DNA of 64,000 bases from positions 186,001 to 250,000 of the forward strand of contig CAJQUW010014373.1 in assembly GCA_907163375.1 (NCBI GenBank), read 5' to 3'. The stretch's first letter is position 1; every line of letters starts with the position of its first letter. This DNA comes from Prostheceraeus crozeri (lineage: Eukaryota; Platyhelminthes; Polycladida; Euryleptidae). Below the pieces are notes generated by a model. It was not told the origin of the DNA. It saw nothing but the letters and a program-made list of their open reading frames with translations, and did not search any database. Below, one piece after another: positions 48,117-60,100 of the stretch. Made by a program: the position numbers and the translations under genes.

Positions 48117-51100
48117 CTGAAACAAAAGAGAAATATTCATTACCATGTGGCAGTAGAGGGTGCACTAGATCGAATTAGTCGCTTTCCAATGATGCAAAAT
48201 ACTTCTGGAAATCATCAAACACTCAGGAAGATACCCGACAGAGAAAAATGACTTTATTAAGGTATGATGACAGCTCAACTCGTTGGCTACATTAAATATA
48301 TCCACTTAACTCTCATTGTAGCGTTGGTAAATTTTGCGCTTTTTTAACCCGCTATCCAATTTCAAGTTTGCCTGACTTTTCAGTCATGTAACAGAATAAT
48401 AAAACAACCAGTCCAATGAGGACAATTGAGCAACGAAGTAAAAAACAAAATATCGCCGAATGATCCAAGCAGCACTTCTGCTTTAATGCACGGAATTAGT
48501 AATATATTGACATACTGTTCAGTTCATGTACATTCCTCAACAGCTGCTGCAAGTGAGATCATTTGAGTTCATACTATGTATATTACGTCTTTATAACAAT
48601 CGCAACAAAGTTCGAACTAACTGATTTATAACAACAAATTGTTCGTTAGCCTACCCTCAAGTAGTCACAACTGCAAAATATCGCTGAAGCTGAAAAGAAA
48701 CAAGCGAATACTTTCCAGCGCATCAAGATCAGGAAAACGAAAATTCCTGTTACTTTAAAATTGATTGAACTTGTATTGTGGTCACACCTTTTAACACAGA
48801 GTCAAATCAATCGCAGAGATGATCAAATTTAGTCATCAATTAAATGAAATTCATGTGTGAATTTACCTGATAATAATATCCATAGGGTCCTACGAAAAAT
48901 TGCATTGACATTATATCTATAATTTATAACTTTAACTCTGAATCCAACTGCAAAATGTTCGAGACGGCTCTGGGATGTTCAAGCTCAAAGATGATTCATT
49001 TGGATGATTTTCGATGGCTGTCGCTGTAAGTTTATTTTCTAGTTTTCTAAGTTATCTCGCATGATTCTTACTATTTGCATACTCTTCTTTGACACTATCT
49101 TCGCACATTATTATACGTACATATTTACTAACGGCTACCAAGTGAGGAGTAATCTCATCTACCTCGAATTCCAGGGTATGCTGGATAAAGTTAACGGGTA
49201 ACCTGATCTAAGTTTTATCAATATTACCTGTGAAAGTTTACGAAAATTCCCCTCTTTAAGGTTTAGTATAATGCTCATTATTTATGTACACCAAACAAGT
49301 GAAAATCATCTGCTGTATTTCACTATTTGCGTCGCATCAGCGATATATTATCAGAAAGAAAATTGCATTAAATTTTTGAAGTCATCCGAATACATCTTTC
49401 ATAAACTAAAAGGGAGTTTGATGCCCGATAAGTTTCGACTGACATTTTTTCGAATGCCAATGCTTTAACTGTCACAGCAGGTAAATCAGCCGAGTGAAGC
49501 GTGCAGTACGCTTTGATACAGATATAGATCACATGCAACTCCTGCTCGTACAGCACACGATAATAATCTTATATCAATAAAAAGGTTTCTAATCTAAAAT
49601 TCGCTAATTGTAGATATGGTTGACTACTGATGGGGATCACTTGGAGCCATTGGTGGGGATTGATAAATTATTGATCCTATTGATAGGGATCACATGCACA
49701 TCAATACAAAATAGAATTTTCATCGTATACCGCGTCGAAACGATGTACAAACTCCAGAATAGAAGTTTTCAAATTTTTTGATTGCCTGAAAACGTGTAGC
49801 TTGTCAATGATGCGCATCATGCAATTTAACTTGCTACATGTGTACATGCAGTATTGTAGGCAATATTTTCGTATTTCTCATCGAATTATACATAGACAAG
49901 TGTAAAAGGAAACAGAGACAGCTTTTAGCACGGGGCAGTATCTAGAATACAGGTATTCAAAATAGTCTATGTAGTTTGAATTCAGCTCTACTAAATCAAA
50001 AAAAATGAAAGTGCTTATCACCAAAACATGAAGTATGTAGAATGGAGAGTCTGAGTTCGAGTAAAAACAAACTGACACATGTAGACATACATTGCAGCAA
50101 AAACAATAGCCGATATCAAATTAAAAAAACATATGTTCTGTCGAGTGACGCATCGAATTCACTTGTGATTCGAATCGCGAATTCAGGATGTGCACATCTA
50201 CTTGCACAAGCAACATGATTCATGACATTGAATTAGTTCAACAGATCTATGATGACAGGAAATTATACTAAAAATGTATTGACGGTTTTATATTAACACA
50301 CATGATTTTTCATGAAGTCAATTTAAGCTAGAGATGCGCATTCAGAGAAATAGAAACATGCTTACTAACACACACACACATACTAGTAATTGCTTTGCAA
50401 TTAACCTTGATAATCTCGTTTCCATTCCAGCATTATAAAGTATCGAAAGCAGATCTCTTGCAATGATCACCGCAAGATAAATGCTTTGTTACCTATGGTC
50501 TACCTAACAAAAAAAGACAGCTAAATGTTTCGGAATCAATTTGATTGCCTATCAAATATTTCCAAAAATTCTAATTGAAAAATCGATATGTCGACCACTA
50601 AGTCGTGAGCCTTTTGTATAAAATGCAATCACAGTGAAATGATTTTATCAAATGTGGAAAGGAGTGCTTCATGAAGGGTCGAATCCATTCGAATTCTATG
50701 GTCTAATCGATGACTTTTGACGTCGTCAAGTGTGAATTCTTGTCACTGCCGAGATTCAAGTAGAAGGTTGCGATGTTGGTGACTGATTGTGATTATTTGG
50801 TTTGACTTTCATTAATCTGACTTCAATGTTAAAAAGCGTCCATTATCGTAGTGTTATTCGCTTTCTATTCCTACAAGGAAATTGATGGCTGTCTATCAAT
50901 AAGAATCATTTCTTTCGGTTTTTCTTCTGGACAACGAGCGACCAGGAAGGCCAGTTGAAATCGACAAGACAAGGCCGCTACAGATCTTGAACTAATCGTG
51001 TAAGAAGAGCGCCGAATAACAACCAGGCAATTGACAACGTCTTAACGTCAGCAAAGGAACGTTGTATTCCCTTCTTTGTTCATGTGGCATCAGGAAACTC

Positions 51101-54100
51101 TGCTCCAGGTTTGTACCACGGTTTCTGACGGCGGAGATGATGTCAAAGCGTTTGGCCTCTTGTCAAGAAAATCTTCAACTTGGAGATCAATTCCTGAAGA
51201 ACACCATCATTATGGATGAAACTCCACTGTCTCTCTATCTTCCTGAATCCAAACGAGAGTCACAGGAATGGAAACTCCCTGGTGAGGCTGGATCCAAAAA
51301 GCTGAGGCCATCAACTTGTCATAAACGAGCATCGATGTCTGCATTCTGGGATGAGAACGGCATCTTGCTGTTGGGTTTCGCGGGTGCTGAAACGAAGATC
51401 AACAGTGACTATTACTGCAATATTGTTCAACAAGTGCGAAGGAAGAGAAGAAAAAGTCGCGTGTGTGAATTGTTCTTTTTGGCAGACAACGCCCCGATCC
51501 ACACCAGTCAACGATCTTCACCAACTGTGGCAGCGTCTGGACTCACAGTGCTCTCACATCCCCTACAGTCCGGATCTGGCTCCGTCAGACTTCTTCCTCT
51601 TCAGACATCTCGAACAAGCTCTCCAAGGGAAGAAATATAATTCAAAAGAAGAACTGCAGAATGAAGTAGAACGTTTTTCAATAAAAAATCTTCAGATTCC
51701 TTTAGAAATGCCTTCCAAGAGCTAACCGTTCGTTGGAGGAAGTGCATGATATGCAATAATTTGTCAATGAATTACCTTTGGATAGCAGGACTTTTTCTAT
51801 GAAAGGCTCACGATTTATTCGACGCATCACGTATATCCCAACTTTATTGATAATTATGCCCCTTTTTTGTTTTACCGGTGCATTTTCTTCAAAATGTCAC
51901 GATAAGGCTTGTGGGTACAGACTGTGTGCAGATAGTTCATCAGTTGGACCATTATTCTAGCCGCATTATCTCAGTCAATTGATGTCTTCCTCTAGAAATT
52001 TGATTACTCTGCAAAAGGTGAGAATTTTCATTTCTAGATGCAAGTGGTTTATGAAATTGGACTGCTGGCTCAGGATCACCAAGATATTGAGAGGGTTAAC
52101 GCTCCCCCTCAGTAGAGCGGACTCAACAGGATTGTGTTGTTGGGCGATGCATATTTTCTCCATTAGTTGCACTGTCAGAATGATTAGGAATAATTGAAAC
52201 CAAGTTACAACACAGGATTCCTGATGTCTGATTTCTCTTAAAACCTCAAATTAATCGTAGAATCCAAACTTAAACTTTAAATTCAACAGTAATCAACAGT
52301 TACCATTTCATCAAAAAAGGAACATTTCGAAATAATCAAACTGTTTCATAACCCCAAATTTTCTAAATTATTAACATAAAGGTAATTTTGATGCATTACC
52401 TGATTGTATAATACCTGAAAATAGTTGTGCGTACTTCATTAACTATCCACTGGACCATAAAATGGTTAGACATAGGGAGGGGATATAGAATGTCGGATCT
52501 CTGTGGTCGAACCCTTGAAATCCGACACACTATCATAATAAAGGACTAGAACAGACACGCGCATTGAAAACAATAGAGCGTCATGAGCATGCGCTGTCAT
52601 GAAAATGAAGGTGGCTTACAGTGGCTAGCAATAGGAGCCACCTCAGTGCACTTTGTAAAGATTCATTGATAAAATCAATTCCCTTCAAGTATAGAATCAT
52701 TTTTATGATTTTACCATCAATCATAGTTATTAAAATATAACGTCTTGCAGCAAGACATAGATCAACAACTGAAATCAACATTAACAAGCAGCTACTGTCC
52801 ATTCTTGGCCCACTAGCTTGAACAAAGCGGATAGTCAGAATTCAATCGGTTAGACAATCTAATTTCAATTTAATACGCAGTTACGTTTATCTAATTGATA
52901 GTTTCACTGATATTTTTTTCTACATTTTCAAATTTGCTTACTTTCATTCTACTTATTTGTCAGTATCAGTATAATCATTACATGCTATTCTCTCGACTGC
53001 GATTAAATTTCCTCGCAAAACCATCGACCGCGAGTCAATTTAAATCTGAGAAAGGTTAAAAGTTTTTCGACCTAGCTTCCGGGATTAAGAACGGGTACAT
53101 GGGTCTCAAATCATACATATTCTGGCGCTCACTATAAGGGTACAGCTTCACTGCTTTGATGATTAACAATGCGGGAATTTTGACATTTCTCACATTTAAT
53201 GGTGCGCGACAGTAGTCCGTTGATCTTCAAGACTTCAAGAACTTCGCAACTTCATGGCAAGTGTCATACGTTACACATGAACGATAACAACGATCAGGCT
53301 GTCACTCATGAACGTTGTGCTTTCAGACCCTTTTTGACGGATTTCCACGGAATGGCATTACTGGATTCTTAAATACAAAATTATACATATACTGTATATT
53401 TATATGAATGATGCATAAATTCTAAGTATTATAATCTCACATGATTGCTTATCTTCACCATGATCTATTTCTTGAGCTGCAATTTTGGGAACAGCTTTAT
53501 GAGCAAAGTTCTTACAATGCACCGTTGTAGCTTACCTACGATATCCACAGCAACTTGAGGAAAGCGAAACACATCTGCTTGTACATTAACCCAACTAATT
53601 TGGATGGCCTTCTAGACATGAATAATGAGATTTTTGAAATCCGCACTTATATCATGGTCATTGAGTTTGAATTAAGATACCAACGAAAACACTAATTCAC
53701 TTTTCCTTGCCAGTGGAGGTTTTGTCCTCGTCCACATCTTTCGTTAATACAGAAAATGAAACCCAGACTCCAGAAGGTGTGTGTGTGTGTGTGTGTGCAT
53801 TGTGTCGGGTGCACAGGATATTCGAGTCACATGACAGTAAGCTACCTGATCGACACGAGTTCCCATAATTGCGAGTGGTTATTTAAAGTATGCTGCGCAT
53901 TTCGAGTATTTTCAAGATGAAATAAATGCAGAATTGAGCTGTTCGCTGAATATTACTGCCCAATTTAAAGAAACGAGATTACCATAGAGCATGACATCAC
54001 CATGCATCATATTTCTCGTTCTATTCAACTAGGATCATCACGTCAAACAGGTAACCCGACGAAAGACCAATTGGACCGCAGCATCTTCTGGGAAACGAAA

Positions 54101-57100
54101 GGTACCAGTGATTCAATCAAACAACTACCCTGCGCACCCGACACAGAACCTAGTGGATTGAATGCACTTTTTGGAATTACGAAAGATGCCGGCCGACGAG
54201 GGCGAATATTCTGCTCGCACAAAGGAGCGTCATCAGTCTTCGTTGGCATCTAGAATCAAAGTCATTGCCCAAGCAATCTAGATGATGAGTTTGAAAAACT
54301 CGGAAATCATGCCAAAATGGACATCCAAGCGTATTGAGCTATGTTTAGAGAAATATGTCTCGCTTTCCTCAAATTGGTGGGGGATTTGTAGATATAGGTA
54401 TGCTACACGCAGTGATATATTGAGCGATTCATGCTCAGATGCATAGTTTTACAAGTTAAACAGATTAGTTGTTGCTCACGTATTAATAAATCTTGCATCT
54501 TCAAATTGATTATGTGAACTTATTGATTTTTACCACTACTTATTTGCATTGCCATATAATTTGTGACTTTACTATCTAAGCGACGCAATAACGACCGAAT
54601 GCCATCTCCCCAAAGATATAATTGATGAAGTCTTCTGGAAACCGAAAAAAATAAAATAATAAGCCAAAAAACTCTGTAATCTAGAGGTTGCACAATGTAC
54701 ATGTGCATCTTTGTAGAGCATATTTACTTGCTTAATCGAGGATAGTGAATATGATAAGTGACCTTATTCACCACTCTATCGGAAGACATTGAAATCAAGG
54801 GACGCAGTAACAAAAGTAACATAATCGCATTCCCAGGCTGTTTAAGGGGTAATTGCTAAAATTTCAGGGCGTTTCCCGGGCCCCAACGAAATTCCTGGGT
54901 TGCCCGGGACTCCCGGGCTCGGCCCCACCCTGATTTAAGTAAACTTGCGAAAGAGGAATGAAGGTAGTCAAATTTCGGAAGAAATTGTCATAATCTGGAT
55001 TGAACCTGCTTCAGAATGTTCTACTTCAGCCTCTTCGTGAAAGACAGCACAACAGCGTATTTAACATCATTTCCATCATTTTTAGAATTCTTACTTGTCA
55101 ACCATATCAGGTTCTCCAGCAGTCATTTGTGCTGCCGCATGCTCTGCTTCCGCCAATTTCTTGGCACGTCGGCGCTTTCGTTGATTCAATTCGTACACCA
55201 CAATGATGATGACGACGATTATCACTTCGAGTATTATCCCAATGAGCGGCCAAATGGGGGCCAATGGATCTATAAAGTAAGGAAACGTTTCACTCATTTT
55301 GAAAAGTCAGTAGATACCACAATATACTACAAAGGGTTCTACAATTGTTCAATAATTGGAACTAAACTTTTTTAACTGAAAGGATTAAAATAATTAGAAG
55401 ATATTGTCTATTGTCGCACAGTAGCTGTGAAAGAAGTCACAACCCAGCGTGCTCTAATTCACTTGCACCCATAGTTGTGAGACAGACAAGCATGAAAGTG
55501 CGACTTTCTTGCAAATGTGATACAGCACATTGAACCGATTTCTATATAATTGCAGAAACTCTAATTTAACAATTCAACTAGAGTCCGTTTCATAAAAAGT
55601 GGATCATCCTAAAATTTGACTAAATTTAACATAACTATGATACAGAAAGCATTTTTCATGTTATTTCAGGTCCCTAATACATTTAAATGTCCTTATATAA
55701 TCTGATAAGCTATGATACAGTAACGGTTCTTAAGAAGATAATATTTTGTGGCCCTACCCTTATTGTCAATGACATTACCAATTCGTCTAGGCATTGATTC
55801 GATGATATCGTTGATTTTTGACCGATCTAACTTTCTCCACTCTCTTTTTAACAGTGACGTAAGTTGTGATACGCCATCTGTAGGTAGCAGTGAACGACGA
55901 ATGTTACGTTTTAAAATACTCCATACATTTTCTATAGGATTCAGATCAGGAGAACGAGCTGGCCAAGATAATGTCCTAAGCCCTAATTGAGACTTGCATA
56001 AATTGACTCTACTACTCCTGTGACACGTAGCATTATCATCCATAAATAACCAAGTCGATGGATCACCAAGTTGATCTGTCATTTGGCCAATGTTCATTCG
56101 TAAAACATTCACACAGCGTTCAGAATTCATGGTTCCATGCTGTATGTGAAGTTCAGAGCGGCCATTGGTCCAAATGCCAGCCCAAATCAGTAGAGTCGCA
56201 CCACCTTGTACCCGGGGACGATGTAAATGTCTCGGAATTTCCTGATCAGATTTTATCCATAATCTCAATCGACCATCACTATCCTTCAGACGGACTGATG
56301 CCTCATCAGACTAGACAAGCCGATCCCATTGATTTCGCCAGTGACAATGACTCATTGCCTATCTGAGACGTCTTTTTGTATGCTGATCTGATAATTCGAT
56401 CTGAGAGGGCCTCTTACAGCTCTTGAAATTCGACTCAATATGTCTTCTACGAATAGTGGACTTAGAAATAGACGAGTCTAGTGCAGCCATCTCAGTTAAC
56501 GAGATACTTGGATCAACTTTAACAAATCTCAAAATTAGGCGGTCTCTACGTTTGGATGTTTTGCGTGGACGGCCAGAGCCCTCTTTACGACAGAGTCGAA
56601 AATCAACATTATGACATCGATGCACATTTGTGTAAGGGACATTTAGTCGCTTGCTTGTAGCTCGCAAAGAAGACCCTAGTTCTAGCAAGGCTGACACTTT
56701 GCCTTTTGTGAATGCGATCTCGTTATTGTTCATTTGTGCTTTGTATTGTTTTCAACCGGTAAGAGATAGATTTCTAGCTGAAAGCAATCAGGAGTGCTGC
56801 CAACACCACCGCAACGAAGTCAGGAAGCTATGGAACATGAAGTCCAGTTAATCACATGTAGCAGCTACATTATCGTTGATGAATAATGGTGCTATACTGG
56901 CTCTGATTGACCGATTTTCTTTATTTTTGTTTTGCTTGATAGCTTTTGGCTTGTAGAACAACATATTACATAACAAAGGAAACAAATGTAATTTTTTAAG
57001 AGTGAGGTATGATTTTGTGTAACATTGCTAAATGAAGATCAAATTATCTACTACTTTTTTATCTATAACAGGAAAACAACTCAATATTCATGCTTGAAAT

Positions 57101-60100
57101 TTCCAACAATGATATTAGTAAGCACAACTGACATATCTTCCAAATTTCAGAGAAATTCGTTCAAGTTTGGCGGAGTTAGACAAAGTTGAAGTTAAGGCGA
57201 TGTTTAAGGGTGATCCATTTTTTATGAAACAATCTGTAATAGATCCAAAAATGAATGTGTTTCAAACATAGAGGTCTTTTAACCTTCCTCCCTGGTACAT
57301 AACGGTAAGATGAACATTTCAAAGATTAGAAGATCCGTATTAACTGCAGATATTCAAACAGAAAAGCTTTTTGATTGCGATGTCTAAAGAGAAAAATAAG
57401 ACGTGCTCTAGTTGATGATTTTATCTTATAGAAGTCCATTCTCTCCATCATGGCAATCGCAACTGAAAATTAATCATGAAGTTAACTACAAAAATAGAAA
57501 GCACAGTAGGGAGATGAGAACATTCGGATAAGTTGACAAAGAATGCTTGCTACCTAAATCATGGACTTCTGTCTAAATGCAGCAATCGTTATGAGTCTAT
57601 GACAAACCGACAAACCAATTAGACAATAAAATTCTGCCTGTCGATGGTGTAGAAGCGGTTTCAGAAATCATTGATCAAGCGGTCCGATATCTATGATTCA
57701 TACATCGAGGAAGTAATGTCAGTTTGGCAGAAAACTGTGGCGTGACAATCCGGTTACACCACGAACGATTACACGAGCGCGAGATTAATCGAGAGTGGTG
57801 TAACCTTTAATTGTCTAACAACCGATTAGCAACTGGCCGAGTACTTTCAACAATCATCAACTTTGGATTCCCGCTGGTTGCATACGCAAGTTGTGTAAAT
57901 CAGCTACTCAAACAATTCTGATGTACCACCGTTACGTGATACAATTTCCCAATCGTGGGTAATATTTGCTTTATCGATATATAAAATGTATCAATATGAA
58001 GGATGACTTACCAAGCACTCGCAGATACCAGCCCATTGTATCTTTATTGCCGCTGCCGTCAGTAGCTTGGCAGAAGTACACACCACGATGCTCCACTCGC
58101 AATGCATCAAAGATAAGGAGGGAGTCCTAGAAAAGGGGAAATTGTTAACTATTTGGGAAATCTGTCACTGTGGTGAAGACAGAATCTGAGATAAGGAAAT
58201 AAGAACTCGCAAGTGAAGAGAAGCTATTCCGAAACTCCTTCAATCTGCAGAATGATGGAGTAGGAAGAATTCGAACTTGACGTTACAGGTGGAGACCTGA
58301 AGCATTCAAGTTTCAAGTTCTTTTCAACTCAACTAAGAAGTGAAATTTAGAACTATCAAAAAAACTACTTCATGATAAAGTACTCTTGAAATTAGGATTG
58401 CGTCAGTAGGTTTTTGTTATCCGATAGTTGACATGCTACTTATGCTAACCAAATAGAACCGAATAGGCCTTTACATGCCGTAAAACCGGCAATAGACCGC
58501 ATTCACTCTCTCTTGGGTGGCAGTATATTGTGACATCTTCCAGTCTAAAATTACTAAGAAATATCGCATAAGTAAAGCTTGTTTTTACGTGAATATTCCA
58601 TCAATAAAATTCTTGAATAACTAAGTGCTTTAATAAATGCCCGCTACATTATGAAATCATTTACAGCTCGGCTTATTAGTGGGCCTATGACTTGTTATCT
58701 TAATGAATGAAACTTAATGTGATACCAAAAACATGCTTGACTGACATTCAATGAATGTTTGATAGAAACATTCAATACATTTCTCTATGGTAGGTATTCA
58801 ATAAATTCATTTATAGGTATTATTGCCAAATGTCATTTAGGCGCAATTCACTCATATACTATTAATGAAGACTCAAGACACAACAAGATGGCATAGTATA
58901 TCTTATTTTTCTCATCATGCACGCAGGATGACCAGCAACACAAATAGCGATTGACATTACAGGCACTGAAAGATCAATTTGAAGTAATTATTAATAACAA
59001 AGAAGTTAATGACACATTCAAAGACACAAAAGACACACGAAGAAGTGCCAATCACACATCATCCACTTCAGTCATCATTCCTTATATTGACCATACATTT
59101 AGAAGTCTATATTATTACCAGACAACACTGCAAAAGGACAGCAGGGAGATGGATTGGCAAATCACAAATAATCTCGCATGGGGACCACTTGCTACATAAC
59201 AAACAAAATGACGGTGATGAAGAGTGGTCGTCATTGCAGTAGACCAGTTCGCATCAAACTTGTTCACAATAAACTTCATAAATAAGTCAATAATTCACCA
59301 AAAAACACGTAATTCAAATTCAACTTCAAATCTATTCTGAAAATGTCTGCCAAATTTTGTGCGTGAAATCCAGACACATATTTGCTCTATTCATATATCA
59401 ATTGACTTTTCAGTTAGTTGCAGCAGGAGCTTCAGTCGTACCAGGGTCGTGCAACCAAACTGAAATCTTAAGAATAAGCTACACACATGAATTGTCATAC
59501 AGCCGATACTGATGTGATAACAATCATTTCACAGTTGTGTGCTCTCACCCCTCTAGTCATTGTAGATATGAAGAGGCATCAAACTAGACTGGAAGATGAA
59601 AATTTCCGTTCAATAGCTTGTAGCAAATATTGTCTTCAGTATTCATAACATTATGTGAAGTGAAGATACGTTGTTTTCTTGGCCAACTCAATTATTCGTT
59701 TATTTCTGGAAAGCTGTCATGCACAGGCGATGCTTCAAGTGATGGGATAGCTCAGGCAGTACTTCAATGCGATGATGCTGGTCGAGGTTCATGGTTCAAG
59801 TCTGTCCATCTGGGGAGATACCGCTCCTCAAGAGGCCACTAAGCCCAACCTGGTCAGAGTTGACGGTGAAAGAAGCCTTCCCAACCCCAAACGTGCTGCT
59901 ATGGCTTCTCACCAAAGATGGGACAGCATTCATTTACACCAATAGAACCAATATAGTTACAGTTGATTAGGCTTCCGACGGAGAAAACTTTTTGGCCAAG
60001 ATTTTTGAATGGATCACACTTCGAAGTCGCATTATGAGCGAAAATGGAATCGAAAATGGTTTCAGTTACGTGGCAATACTCATTCATAATGGGTGAAATG

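Larger units (their letters stand above)
51800..54840. other. Basigin-like intron, part without genes
   Basis: Contains only a tRNA-like SINE trace (52455-52525) and a GT microsatellite (53777-53798). No supported gene. Confidence 0.3.

Noticed and set aside
59700..60100. Plus-strand coding-like stretch (LLWLLTKDGTAF, FLAKIFEWITLRSR)
   Set aside because: Faint likeness to tectonin-type repeats, but stops interrupt it, no splice sites frame it and the match is too short.
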